The notes: a model not told the origin generated them from the letters alone. 64,000 bases of DNA from Ophiura sarsii (GCA_035610835.1 CM069448.1:12028462-12092461), one strand, 5' to 3'; positions 47,646 through 59,480 are shown, numbered from the stretch's first letter. Translations and numbers: made by a program.

Positions 47646-48476
47646 AAACTTGCCTTTCACATGATTTGCTTTGTTTTGAAAATGTAAGTACTTCTAGATA
47701 GTTTCCCCCTATCTTTGAGTGGACCAAAGTCACCCCACATAGGTGCATTGGCCCACATGCCAAAAAAGTATTCAAACCTACTTGGATGATAAAATACTTC
47801 AACGGTTTTTTAAAATTACGGTTTCTTAAGGTTCATTGAAGTGTTTTAAAAAATAACAAAAATATTTGTATGAAATTTTGTATAGATTAGAATATAATAT
47901 AAATACCAAAAACATCAAAAATTAAACAAATGGTAAAACCAGAGGGTAATTCTAAAACTTTTTTTTGGTGGGCCAAAGTTACTCATCAAATGTCAAAGCA
48001 ATCCACATTCTATAGTACCATGATCGTAGAAAAGGGTATACATAATTTTGTGTGTCAGCACAGACCGCAAAATCATGAATATAGGGGTATTTTATAAATC
48101 AATCTCAAAAGAATTCAGAAAAAGGGGTATTTTACGAAATCCCCCGAAAATGTTTATGTTTTCAAACAAAGATCAGAACCTAGTATTTGATAGCAACCCA
48201 AATCCACCATTTAGGGTACACCAGTTATAACACAGGACTCTAACCACCTGTTTTTGTTTTGTTTTTGTTTTCAAAATTTCCACACATTTTCCAAAAATGA
48301 AAAATAACATTTCAAATAAAATGGGCGTACCCGTTTCCACACATTTTCACAAAAATAAGAAATTTCAAATAAAATGGATGGGCCCATATAACAGGGTTTT
48401 TACCGTCGCCTTATCAGACATTTGTTACATGAAATCCCACATTTTAATGATCTAATTGATTCATTTATTCCCATAG

Positions 48477-48582
48477 ACCTGCCAGTGTAGGTGACTTTAG
48501 AGTTCGTGTCCACAAGGATGGTAAAGATATCAAACTACAAGGAGGCAGGTACTGCAGCAACCCAAATAGCTGTGTATTTAAG
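48477..48582 (+). CDS. PKHD1L1: Fibrocystin-L-like gene, exon encoding the end of the first IPT/TIG repeat
   Basis: After a TTATTCCCATAG acceptor the exon completes a codon with one base and reads PASVGDFRVRVHKDGKDIKL then QGGRYCSNPNSCVFK, ending in phase 0 at a GTAAGT donor. Pattern and cysteine spacing match the C-terminal strands of the first IPT/TIG repeat of fibrocystin-L, where a G-x-Y-x-V-R-V-x-x-D-G segment is followed by two cysteines. Extracellular IPT/TIG repeats are immunoglobulin-like folds. The preceding exon, coding for the first strands, is not visible. Confidence 0.8.
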
Positions 48583-48639
48583 GTAAGTTTTAAAACAAAT
48601 CTTCACAAAACGTAGCCCAATCATTCATGATCAGTTGTA

Positions 48640-49135
48640 GTGCAATGGCCCGGGGGGGGGGGGGGGGGAGGCACTGACATTGGAAAAGGGTATAGGTATG
48701 TACCGCGCTGAAGACCCCCTTTTTCACCCTCTGCTGCTAGCTCTTATATGACCCTCCCTTTTGAGCCTGCATCAGTTCTTTTAAGAGGTCTTAAAAGACC
48801 CCAATTTTATTGAAAATTCAAAAATTGTGAAATTTTGCGTTCCAAAGCCCCAATACTTTGAAAATTTTGCATTCTAAAACAAAAAAACAAAAAAAACAAA
48901 AAACAAAACCAAAAAAATAAATCAACAATTTGCATTCTTACTAATCAAAATTGAACTGTAGGCCAGTTCTCAAGACCTACTTTTTAAAACAAATCAGTTC
49001 CTAAGACCCTATTTGTTATCATAAAATCCACTCAGTTCAGTTCTGTTACTAGCCCCCCTTTTTTAGACCCTGGGCGGCACACCCCTACCCCCAAAAAAGT
49101 TGAGTGCCCCCGCCCCCACACCCCCGGGACAATGG
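48640..49135. mobile_element. Poly-G/C-ended element in an intron
   Basis: CAATGGCCCGGGGGGGG at left mirrors CCCCGGGACAATGGCC at right. Between them lie AGACCCC-type repeats and an AAAACAAAAAACAAA patch. It lies in the intron between the exons at 48477 and 49462 and has no gene. Confidence 0.65.
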
Positions 49136-49461
49136 CCTGTGGGGGTGGGGAGGTGGAGTACAGACGTGGGTACAGAGATATACTGTAAACATGGGTAGCA
49201 AAATCAATTTGTCACCTTCAATTGGTTTCTGAAGACTGAATTGTAAAGAAATTCAAAAGAAATGAAGACATTTGATGGGAAAATCTGATACAGTTTATCT
49301 TTATTTGTTATGTTCAGATTGTCAATAGTTAACCATTTTCAGAAGTTCCAGGTTTTTTCTTCACTGGTCTTTTAGGAAGAAACAAGTTATCATAGAATGA
49401 TCTAAGGATACTTATACAGGTCTATCCTAACTAATAAGTGATTTGCCTATTATTCTCATAG

Positions 49462-49519
49462 TACCGGGATCGCCAGACACCCACTGTGGAAAGCGTTAAA
49501 CCAATATCAGGAACTCCTG
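49462..49519 (+). CDS. PKHD1L1: Fibrocystin-L-like gene, linker exon into the second IPT/TIG repeat
   Basis: From a TTCTCATAG acceptor in phase 0 the 58-base exon reads YRDRQTPTVESVKPISGTPG, with the last glycine completed by the next exon, and ends at GTAAGT. The T-P-x-V-x-S-V-x-P-x-S-G-T-P-G pattern is the canonical start of an IPT/TIG repeat and closely matches the corresponding place in fibrocystin-L. Phase and reading frame agree with both neighbours. Confidence 0.88.
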
Positions 49520-49590
49520 GTAAGTGCAACAAGAGGGGGAAGGATCCTGGGGGTTAGACCTGGGGATATGACCCAAGGTTAGACCCAGGG

Positions 49591-49724
49591 CAGTGGCATA
49601 GCTAGGTGTTTCATATTGGGGCGGGGGAGAAATAAAAGTGAACCAACAAGACTTTACTGACATACTCGCGCAATATTTGCTCTTCTTGCTATGCTTGAGT
49701 TACATTTGGGCTACTAAACAACTA

Positions 49725-49756
<32 letters not shown>

Positions 49757-49987
49757 TTATTTTTATTTATTTATTCATTTATTTATTTATATATTTATTT
49801 ATTTATGCTCTTGCACGCCTAGTAGACACAAAATTGCTATCTTTGTACTAATTTGATCATCATAACTCCATGATTCCCCTTGTCAAGTGAACCAACTGTT
49901 CCAATCTCAACTGACAGACTTAAATATTGGTGGTGGAGGGAGGAGGGGTCAATTACCCTTTTTGTCCCCACTTTGGCTACACCACTT
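49591..49987. mobile_element. hAT-like element inside the minisatellite, 8-bp duplication
   Basis: Ends are CAGTGGCATAGC and GCTACACCACTT, and ACCCAGGG, a piece of the minisatellite unit, flanks both sides (49583-49590 and 49988-49995). The interior carries an (ATT)n and TTTA-rich tract at 49728-49806 and a TTGTCAAGTGAACCAAC segment. No gene. Confidence 0.8.
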
Positions 49988-50113
49988 ACCCAGGGATTAT
50001 ACCTTGGGGGATAAGACCCAGGGGATGGACATTGAGGATAAGACCCAGTGTTCGATCCAGGAGTTAGACCCTGTAGATAAGACCCAGGCTTTGATCCAGG
50101 AGTTAGACCTTCG

Positions 50114-50408
50114 GCCTAAAAGTAAAATTTGTTTGATTGGCGTAACCCGACCGACCCTATTTTTACCGCCGACCCTAAACATTTTTTTTAATTTTAATTA
50201 ATTAATTAATTATTTTTTTTGTGTGAGAAAAAGAAGAAAAAAACCCAGTGAAAATGTATATTTGTGCCATTTGTTTATGTCTGTATGGTATATGTGTGCT
50301 GGTATATAAAATTTCATAGACATTTTATAGATTTAAAAACCCCAAAAAAACCCGGCCTACCTACCCTATTTTTTCTTCTATGTTACGCCAATCAAACCTC
50401 TATATTTT
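50114..50408. mobile_element. Short inverted-repeat element inside the minisatellite
   Basis: AAAATTTGTTTGATTGGCGT plus AACCCGACCGACCC at left mirrors TTACGCCAATCAAAC and CCTACCTACCC at right. GGCCT lies on both sides. The interior is AT-rich with an AATTAATTAATTAATT run. No gene. Confidence 0.7.
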
Positions 50409-51564
50409 AGGCCTTAGGGGATGAGACCCAGTGGGTGGATCCAGGATTTAGACCTTTGGGATAAGACCCAGGTGCATCCAGGGGTTAGTTCTGGGGATAA
50501 TACCCAGGGATTGGACCAAGGGTTAGGACTTGGTGGATAAGACCTAGTGGTTACATCCAGGAGTAAGACTTTGGGGATAAGATCTAGGGGTGGAACCAGG
50601 GGGTGGACCCAGGGGTTAGACCTTGGGGATAAGACCCAGGGGTTAGACCCAGGGGTTAGATCCAGGAGTTAGACCTAGGAGTTAGACCCAGGGGTTAGAC
50701 CCAGGGGTTAGACCCAGGGTTAGACCCAGGGGATAGACCCAGGGGTTAGACCCAGGGGTTAGACCTAGGGGTTAGACCTAGGGGTTAGACCTAGGGGTTA
50801 GACCTAGGGGTTAGACCTAGGGGTTAGACCCAGGGGTTAGACCCAGGGGTTAGATCCAGGAGGTAGACTTTGGGGATAAGACCTAGGGGTGGACCCAGGG
50901 GGTGGACCCAGGGGTTAGACCGGGGGGGGGGGGGGGGGGGGGTTATACCTGATAGTTAGACCTTGGGGATAAGACCCAGGGGTTAGACCGAGGGGTTAGA
51001 CCCAGGGGTTAGACCTAGGGGTTATACCCAGGGGTTAGACACAGGGGTTAGACCCAGGAGTTATACCTATCATGGGTTAGACCTAGGGGTTAGACCCAGG
51101 GGTTAGACCCAGGGGTTAGACCTAGGGGTTAGACACAGGAGTAAGATCCAGGAGCTAGACCAGGTGGAACTAGGGGTGGACCCAGGGGTTAGACCTGGGG
51201 GTTTAGACCCAATAGTTAGACCTTGGGGATAAGACCTAGGGGTTAGACCCAGGGGTTAGACCCAGGGGTTAGACCCAAGGGTTAGACCCAGGGGTTAGAC
51301 CCAGGGGTTAGATCTAGGAGTTAGACCTTGGGGATAAGCCCCCGGAGTGGAACCTAGGGTGGAACCAGGGGGTTAGATATTGCAAGACAAGTCACTTACA
51401 AGTCAAGTCATCTCAATTAGACCAAGTATTAATTTTAGGGTAAGTCGTTAGATAAAACATCAAGTCAAGTCTTGAGTCAAATATGTCACAACCCTGATTG
51501 TACCTAATGGAAGCGCCAAGTAAGAAACAGAAATAAATCTTGTTATTGTTTTCTTTTTTTCTAG

Positions 51565-51658
51565 GCTCTGTCACTGAATTCTATGGTCGTATTTACACTG
51601 CAAATTTTGCAGTGCAGCCGAATAACACAGAGGGTCAAACAGCCAATTACATAAAGAG
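51565..51658 (+). CDS. PKHD1L1: Fibrocystin-L-like gene, second IPT/TIG repeat, first exon
   Basis: A TTTTTTTCTAG acceptor and phase-1 join complete the glycine of the previous exon. The exon reads SVTEFYGRIYTANFAVQPNN then TEGQTANYIKR, ending two bases into a codon at GTAAGA. The G-R-I-Y-T segment, in the position where human fibrocystin-L has a similar G-R-I-F-T, is a strong family marker. N-N-T is a possible N-glycosylation site (seen as a motif; use is inferred). Confidence 0.85.
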
Positions 51659-53776
51659 GTAAGAAGGATCTTGGGACAAAAATAAATCGAGAGAATATAT
51701 ATGATTCCTTTAGCATGCATGACGATTTGCAGCTTTTTGTTTGTATTCGTGTAACACAAGGTATTCTAAAAAAACTGGTGAAGCGCATTATAATAACAAT
51801 ATGTTGTGTTGTGTGTTGTATGATCTATTTGCATCTTGTGATCTCTGCATAGCAAAGCCTGAAGAGGTACTCAAATCAAATTTGACAGGGTTGGTTTGAA
51901 ATAGAGGTGTTTTTACCTTAAAAATAGCTGATTTGACTGGTTTTTCCCGGTATTTTTAGTGATTGGGACCCATGTTTAGGGTTTTCCAGCACAAATCTAA
52001 CCCCAATGTTTTGCCCATATCATACTATTTTTGGCGAGTCTGTCCTTCTGTCTGTTCGGCCAATGCCTTCGGGCGCAGATTCCTGCCCATCTGCCCATGA
52101 AATCGCTATGCATAGGGATTTCCGCCTAAAGCGCTTGCTTGCGGTATGTGACTCCTTCAGCTATTTATCAACACCGCACTATCGCAGGCACCCAAAATAA
52201 CAGTGGCAGAGCATTGAGGGGTGTAGGTTGGCGTCCTGTGACGCAGGCTGTTGTTAAGGCTTTGTTGCTATGCGCGCTAAAAACAAAACATTTTTGACAA
52301 ACGCAAGCATAACGCTGTATATGCGCCTTGCTAAATAAGCTCGCGGGCGCACTAGATTCACTTGCCAGGCAACGCAGTTATGAATGGTTGCTGGTATGTG
52401 TTTGCGAACAGTAATGTGCTGACTAAATGAAAAGGTAGAATAGCTCACCTGCTGATGTGAGGGGGCTGGGGGAACGACATTTTACAAGTGATCATGTTTT
52501 CATTTAGGGCCTGACCGACCCAACTATCGTTTGCCAAATTGTTTTAGAAATGCTGGGAAAATGTTTAAAAATTGCTGAAAAAGTCCCCATAATTTATTTC
52601 CTGACAGTGGTTGTAATTGTCGGTTATCGAGCTCAATGTATTCTTTGCAATGTGTTGCTTTTTTTTGGGGGGGGGGGGGGGGGTACGTTACAATCGCCAC
52701 CCCACTCTCAATTCAATGACCCCCCCACACCATGTTTCTGACTCGACTAAAGGACCCCGACTGAATAACCGGTCGTAGTAAGCCTATGTGTACATGTGGT
52801 ATTAGGCCTATCTGGATTTAAGGCAAATTTGGTACTTGGATTATGGGGTATCTGGAATATTAAGGACTCCTGTGATAACTGGATCTTAAGGGTACACATC
52901 CCATGAACAACCAACTCGAGAACCACCCAAACCCGAGTACCGCCCAACACGAGAACTGCGAATTCTAGTACCTTATATAAGTGAGTACACCCCTCCAAGA
53001 GCAAAGCCACTTATGTTTAGGCCAAATATTAGCAACTGACTGCTCCAGGTCTATAGCCTTGGTCCCAGGCTGATCCAGGCCAGAGAAAAATAAAATCCTT
53101 TCTGGGAACGTAGGTCATCATGTTAAACAATTTCTGTGACAATTTAGGAATATGGGCACGTAGTATTAAGGCTGTAGCCAAATTATTTTGGAGGTCAAGA
53201 GGTCATCTTTATGTTCAATTTTCAAAAAAACCCTTTGTGTTGATTTTTTTCTGCGGCGCTTTGATTTTTTTCTCCCAGAACATGATACCAGGATACCAGA
53301 GATTTCTTAGGCCAGGCCTGGGCTGATTAGTGAAATACTAAACTTTTCAATTGAATCATCATTGCGCTGCTGCTTCATTATTGACATTATAGACCTGTCA
53401 CCTAGAACAACTGAGAAATCTGAGAGAATTATGTTTTTATTTGATCAAATTTTAACACAAATCAGTTGTATATTGTATAAACGGCAAACACATTTTGCAT
53501 TCCTAAATAATTCATAGGTCAAAATCTCAAAAACTAGAAAGAAAAAGATTCAAAAAATAATCCACACCTTGCAATTCTGCATTATTCATTCTTTTAGAGC
53601 CAGACATGAAAATCAATACCCAAATGTCTGACTTTTTATTGATTTTCAGGTCGTTTCTGGCTTTTTATATTGCCTTTTGTTTGTGCTTGGTTGTCTAATC
53701 CCAGGGATTAACCACATACATCTCTCATGCTATTCATCTTGTAATAATCTCAATTTCTATTTGTTATTTTCTGCAG

Positions 53777-53830
53777 CGTGCGATACGATGGAAATCGTTG
53801 TCGGCTTTCGGATCCCAAGACCAATGAACT
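53777..53830 (+). CDS. PKHD1L1: Fibrocystin-L-like gene, second IPT/TIG repeat, middle exon
   Basis: From a TTTTCTGCAG acceptor, one base completes a codon and the exon reads VRYDGNRCRLSDPKTNEL, ending in phase 2 at GTGAGT. A glycine followed by x-x-C and then an L-x-D stretch is the usual heart of an IPT/TIG repeat, and the asparagine-x-leucine-tyrosine-glycine continuation into the next exon is as in fibrocystin-L. The intron before it (51659-53776) contains a G run at 52668-52683 and no recognised gene. Confidence 0.85.
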
Positions 53831-54049
53831 GTGAGTACATTATCTATCTAAAAATAACTTTAACAATAGGTAGACATAATGTCGACTGATTTCACATGCT
53901 ATGCTTTTGTGTGGTTTGTATGGTAAACAAAAACAAATACATACCTAAGGTAATCAAAGACTAAGCTATGCCTGCCCAGACCGTATCTTGTGAGCTACTA
54001 AAGGTCAATGACTTTGTCATGATGAAAGTTCTTTTCATTATGTTCCCTC

Positions 54050-54288
54050 TCCCTTAACACTTATGGACCTGTGATTTGACATTTCGCCGGTAATAAATCA
54101 TCTAAGGATGTGTCTATTTCCCACTATGTGGTCTAATTAAAGGACTGCAAAGGACATAATTATGCCCCAAGGGGATACACTAACCTTCATAACCCTGAAA
54201 GTGGACCACATAGTCAGCGGTTGACAAAATCTTAGATGTTTTATTATCGGCAAAATGTCAAAATCACAGGTCCAAAGGTGTTAAGGGA
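54050..54288. mobile_element. Hairpin element in an intron
   Basis: CTCCCTTAACACTTATGGAC pairs with the right edge GTCCAAAGGTGTTAAGGGAG; inner pairing continues through CTGTGATTTGACATTT and GTGGTC/GACCAC. Arms are about 90 bp. No gene. Confidence 0.75.
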
Positions 54289-55014
54289 GTGGGAACATTA
54301 TGCTGTCTTGGTAATTACTGTGAAAGTGAAAATATTTGCGCTACATTTATTCTTGCACTTTTCACAACACACAAATATATTCATTTGCGTATAGGTATGT
54401 GTGATGCAGCTTCAAATTGTGAATTTAAAAACATGCATAATAGTTTAAAATCGACAAAGTGCAAACAATTAATTGGGCAAAAATTACCCTTTTAGGGTAT
54501 ATGAGTTTTGAAGGTACATTCAGTGCAAACATCTTTCCTCTTTATTTTCCTTTAAAACAATAGAATATACTAACAAATTTGATCAAATTCTAAAAGATTG
54601 AGTTAACTAAGCCTCTATCAACTGGGTCTATATGTGACGTGATCAAGCTAAATGAGTCGCATGTCGGCAGTTTTGAATTTTGATATTTGTCCATCATTTA
54701 AAAGCAGGTGAAAAATTCTACTGTATGGTCCAAACCCCAATAAAATCAAACTTCTAGATTTTAAGTTACAAACAGTTTACCAACTGAGAAAACAAGGTAA
54801 AACATAATAATTTATCACTTCTTTTTACCTTTAACTCAAAATCAATATCTCCGTCATCGACTCATTCCGCTTGATCGCGTCACATATTATGCCGCAAAAG
54901 GTCTACAAATGATTTGACAGGCATTTAGGGACGACTTAGGTGGGGTCACAGACATATTTAATACATGTTTTTTATGGGAGATTTGACAAATATGGAGTTG
55001 TCCAAATGTGAACG

Positions 55015-55190
55015 TATAGTCAATGACTTCAGTTGTTTCTTACTTGAGTCAATGACATGATTTGAGTTCAACTTGAGTCTATGACTTGATTTGAGTCCAA
55101 CTCAAGTCTTGATTTGACGTGAGTCATTGAGAATATAATAACCCAAGTCTATGATTTGATTTGAGTCTTACACAAGTCTTCCTTTGTTGA
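55015..55190 (+). repeat. TTGAGTC-type imperfect minisatellite
   Basis: ACTTGATTTGAGTCCAACTC-like text repeats about six times with variations. A related short patch (AGTCAAGTCTTGAGTC) is at 51465. No coding content. Confidence 0.7.
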
Positions 55191-55529
55191 TTTAGTCAAT
55201 TTGAAGAATGATTGGACGGGGAATTGAAAAATCCCATAGGGAGAATGAAAACCAATGCACAACACAGAGAAAAACATCCCAATAAAGAAAATTGATGCAA
55301 CATATTCATTAATTTAATTTAAGTGATGATTATAATTAAGTTAGTTCATTGGGTCAATTAAACACTTAACAATGTTAAGAAATGAAGATATTTTCAAAAA
55401 TTTCACTTTAACATTTTATAACATTTATCCTAAAATCATCATGTAATGAAACAAGAATTTTTGTTGTTGCAATAGTTCAGCAATATTTCACAGAAATTCA
55501 GTAGGGGCTGAGTGATATCAATGAGGAAC

Positions 55530-55748
55530 TATTAACCCCCTGAGAACTACCGGCCGATTGGTTAAAAAGATGGATACATCATTTATTGCACCAATGAGAG
55601 ACATTGTTAGAATAATTGTATCCCTGATAAAGATGGGAGTGAAACATCTTACAAGCTGCATTTGAATTGGCTATTCATATGAGTAATCTTGTAATAAACC
55701 AATCAGAACCACTGTAAGATAGACAGGTAGACCCCAGGGGGTTAATAG
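55530..55748. mobile_element. Short inverted-repeat element with TTAACCCCCTG ends
   Basis: CTATTAACCCCCTGAGAACT mirrors GACCCCAGGGGGTTAATAG. A TTAA target duplication is possible, but the termini are symmetric, so the exact border is uncertain. The interior pairs weakly (CAATTGG/CCAATC type text). No gene. Confidence 0.7.
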
Positions 55749-57262
55749 TATTACTAATGTAATGTAACCAGCCAATTCTGTGATGGAATAAAGTGCATTA
55801 CATAGTTAATGAGGCACTTATCTAAATTATAGTGTGAAATGAATGCATACCAGGAACACAAATTGTCGACAAAATACAAAAATTTAAAATATGGAATATT
55901 TTACTAACATTACAAAACATAACAATTAATATTTGTAAGGCGCCATCCTGTCTAGATCATTGCGAATTCAAAAAGGCTCGATATCAACAGCATTGAAAAC
56001 ATGAAATAAATTATTCACAAGAAAACTATATAATGATATTGCATTTTGCAATTAATTGATGCATTGATCCATGACAGCACTCACAATATATAACTAATGG
56101 CCCTGGGCTAAGTATAAGACACATGGCTCCTTTAGGTTCATTGCACTATTGTGAGGTTTATATCAATAGCAGACTATTTTGTCTTGTATAATTATACAAT
56201 TTGTGATGCCATCAAGCAACATTTGTCTTGATGTGGAAAATATCACTATTTAAGTTTTTTATGAGATTTTATTGGGCATTTGCAATGCTACGTTTGGCAG
56301 AAAACCCCATTTTAAACCAACACTTGATTCCAAAGATATCGGCATTTGAAAGGTATTCAAAACAATAGAAAACAAAAGAATTTCTACCTTTTGTTTGGTG
56401 ATATCTCAACATCAATATTTGCGATTTCTGACTCATTTTGTTTGATCACATTACATTTTACGATTTCATAACAGACATTCCATTGTATGACATGTGACCT
56501 TTTTTGTTGATATACATAGAGTTTGTCATTTAATTTGGGGCATCTGGGGGGGGGGGGGGCCTTTTGGCAGGGGCCAAATGTCCCTGCCCCTCTAGTTATG
56601 CCCCTGATGAACCAGTCACATATCACTGACAGTCTCTTTGGTTAATGGTATTTTAACAAGCATAAAAGACATAAGGAAAGCATAAAACCTTTTCTCTACA
56701 GGGCAAACTGACCCATTTATTTTAAATTTGAGATCTTTTTTTCTCAAAATGTTTAATCATCTTGAAAAAAGTGGCACTTTTCAAGATCATGTACAGTGCT
56801 TATTTAGTAATTCATTTTAGGTTTCTTTGTTTTCAATTACAAAGAAAGTCTCTTCTTTCTTTAGCTGCTGTTTAATTGAAATGAAAAATAAAATCTTTTC
56901 ATGCATGAAAATGAATTACACACAAAAACAACACACACCATAGGAGACAGTTTGGTACCTTACTTGTACAAGATCTTGAAAAGGGCCATATTCTTTCAGT
57001 AAACATCATTATGAGGAAATGTGACTGTTTTGGAAAAGGTGAACATGTTATTGAAAATGGAACACTTTATGTAGGTAACCAAGCAAAGTTTACACGATGG
57101 CCAGGTAATGTTGGTCATAAGTATTTCAATTTTCAAAACGTCTTATTGAGTGTGGAGTTATGCAAACAAACATTATTTGTATATACATTATTTGTGGGGG
57201 GGGGGGGGGGGGGCCTTACCTCTTTTGAACCCTGTATAACTACTCTGTTTTGATAATTGCAG

Positions 57263-57336
57263 GTATGGAATTAGACAGAAAAGTGAGGGTCACCAATGGG
57301 GATGGATCAAGGCCGAACCGCAAGGACAACGTGTCG
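57263..57336 (+). CDS. PKHD1L1: Fibrocystin-L-like gene, second IPT/TIG repeat, last visible exon
   Basis: After a GATAATTGCAG acceptor the first base completes leucine and the exon reads YGIRQKSEGHQWGWIKAEPQ then GQRV, ending in phase 1 at GTATGT. The leucine-tyrosine-glycine junction is the best family marker in this exon. The next exon should complete a conserved glycine; I found none in 57337-64000, so it probably lies outside. The intron before it (53831-57262) is 3.4 kb and carries G runs at 56547 and 57196. Confidence 0.85.
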
Positions 57337-57679
57337 GTATGTATAAATGAAAACAATTATGTCGGTATGTATGAATAAATTAAGATAAGGCGACATAAAA
57401 CCCCTGTTCTAACAGGCAAACAGACTTCCTTTTTGGTCGGTCTGGGGTTTGCGTTTTTAAAAAAAAAAAATCCATGATAATTTTGTTACCATTTTCAAAA
57501 TGTTCAAAAAACATAATTCTTTTTTAAAAATGGAACATTTCAAAAAAGGGTGAGTCAGGCCCGTAGAACAGGTTGTTTTTTGTGTGTTGCTTATTTTTTT
57601 TGCAAAAAAAATGTAACGCTAACATTTTCATCAAATTAATAGACCTTTATGTTGTGTTGTTGACAATAAAATTATGGAC

Positions 57680-58080
57680 ACTGCATAAGTATCACATGGA
57701 TATCACATGGTTATCGATAATCGAGACCATATGTCTATCACATGGATACAATTTGATACTGTAAAACACTATATTTTTGCAGATACTTTATTTCATGAAT
57801 TGAAAATTACTGCTATTTTAGCGGCCATTTACTTTCAATGCAAAATTGTCAGCTTTGCGGGTATTTAATTTTGCTTATCCACATCCATTGCGAAAATTAA
57901 ATCCCTCACGAAATTAAGTGGTTTTACAGTATACCGATGGATAACACAAGGGTAGCACATGGCTATCACATGGATGATCAAGACCACAAATATCACATAG
58001 ATACCATACGATATAATAATGGATTCTGCATGAACACCATATAGAGATATCACATTGCTATCACATGGACAATGAAAATC
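57680..58080. repeat. Imperfect TATCACATGGxTA repeat
   Basis: About ten scattered copies of ATCACATGG with short spacers occur in 57688-57740 and 57950-58075, separated by unrelated text. The spacing is irregular. No gene. Confidence 0.55.
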
Positions 58081-58651
58081 ATATTGTTTCTCTTCTGTCA
58101 AAACCTCATATGTTTTTCCAGCCCTTCAACATGTATAAAGTAAGATGGCCAACGGTTATGCTTAATAATATAAGTGTTGCATACATGTTCAGGAGCCAGA
58201 GCACTTACAAGGTTTTAATAAATGTGTTTTTAATGGCCTTTGAATATGTTTAGAGCAGACTGCCTAAAGGTTATACATAGTAAGTATCCCTGTATACATG
58301 CTGAAAGGCCAGATGGAGATATGATGTTTTGACAGAACAGCGACGATATAAATATCACCTAAATATCTCCTTGCCTCAAATGACAAAAACAAATACAGGT
58401 TGGAAAAAGTAGAAATGATACTGAGGTACTATAAGACTTTGTAATTAATTCTGGTGACATTTGATGAATTATTTGTGTATTTGTTGTGAGAAAGTTGCCT
58501 AGGTCTTATATTTCATCGCTATGCATTTTCTGTAGTGCCTTGATAGCAGATTAGCCCAAACAAATGGTGAGCAGCGCTCATCGCTAGAGGTAACGAGCCC
58601 TTTTAGTGTCCCTTTTGACAGTACCATCAGTCATGGCCTACTACACACCTG

Positions 58652-58914
58652 CAGCACTTACCACTTTCCACGCGGCATGCAGCTGCAGCCAACATTCCAA
58701 AATGTCACAAAATGTTTCAAATATGTCAAAATTATTGAATTTCATTACCATATTTGGAATCGCCATGAGAAATGCATTACTATAAGTACAAACATGACTA
58801 GTATTGGTACAGTAATCCTTCAGATAGACCTTGACATTTATGAAAGGTTTCTGAAAAATCTGTTTTGTATTTGGTAAAATGAACAGCCGCGTGGAAAGTG
58901 TTAAGTCAGAAAGT
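58652..58914. mobile_element. Inverted-repeat element with CTTTCCACGCGGC ends, copy 2
   Basis: CACTTACCACTTTCCACGCG at left mirrors AGCCGCGTGGAAAGTGTTAA at right. It is shorter than the copy at 39690-40159 and the interiors are not obviously similar. Confidence 0.7.
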
Positions 58915-58924
58915 TATATATTGT

Positions 58925-59288
58925 ATAATAATAATGATAACAATAATAATATAACCATGCTTAAAAAGCGCATTGCACAATTATAATTGCCTTAAAAGTA
59001 TCAAGTCACGACATAAAAACACTATACATAAGGCTTAAATGCTGCCTGCTTTTTCTCTCTTTTAAACATTTTGGAAATCTGATTTGAATGCACATTTCAA
59101 AAAATAATATTTGATTAAAGGGATTGCTACGGACTTGAAATCATCATGGGAATGCAGGAATGTCATAAGTGACATTTTCGACCAAATTGAGTTATTAGTT
59201 ATATAAATAATTCTGGGACACCCTGTATATAGCAGTCACTTCCAGTATGCAGTCCACAGATGATGGATGGTGCGATGACTGAATTTGA
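58925..59288. other. No gene recognised; isolated transposon end
   Basis: TAATAATAATGATAAC repeats lie at 58925-58955. A lone GGGACACCCTGTATA near 59216 looks like one end of a Tc1/mariner-like element, but I see no partner end. Confidence 0.4.
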
Positions 59289-59289
59289 A

Positions 59290-59480
59290 TGCCTATTAAT
59301 AGTAACCTGCAACCATTTTATCCGCTAGTCAATACATCTCCATGTACACTGAATACCATTTATTTTTGGTATCCAATAGCGACATATATAAACAAATTGC
59401 CTTCCTGGATAAGCATAGCGTCTAGCAGTATGATGTCCTTTTCATGGCGACTATTAAAACGCTCAATAGACCTTTTGTGC
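59290..59480 (+). pseudogene. Possible LINE C-terminal fragment
   Basis: The frame reads FWYPIATYINKLPSWISIAS then a serine-rich stretch and RLLKRS. The spacing resembles the xxxI-x-x-W-N-x-L-P-x-x-I...F-K-x-x-L segment found near the C-terminus of many non-LTR reverse transcriptases, with the tryptophan replaced. Evidence is thin and it could be chance. Confidence 0.3.

Larger units (their letters stand above)
49540..51380 (+). repeat. 13-bp minisatellite GGGGTTAGACCCA filling an intron
   Basis: Units such as AGGGGTTAGACCC repeat dozens of times, with variant units GGGATAAGACCCA and GGGTGGACCCA. The most regular block is 50630-50860. A G run of about 20 lies at 50923-50942. Two short transposons (49591-49987 and 50114-50408) interrupt the array, one duplicating a unit as its target site. 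The array occupies nearly all of the intron between the exons at 49462 and 51565. Confidence 0.95.

Noticed and set aside
49540..51380. Interstitial telomere repeat
   Set aside because: GGGGTTAGACCCA contains TTAG, but the unit is 13 bp with CCC on the same strand and does not match TTAGGG repeats.
53677..53889. 70-residue frame as a separate small gene
   Set aside because: It happens to include the exon at 53777-53830 in frame, with intron text on either side.
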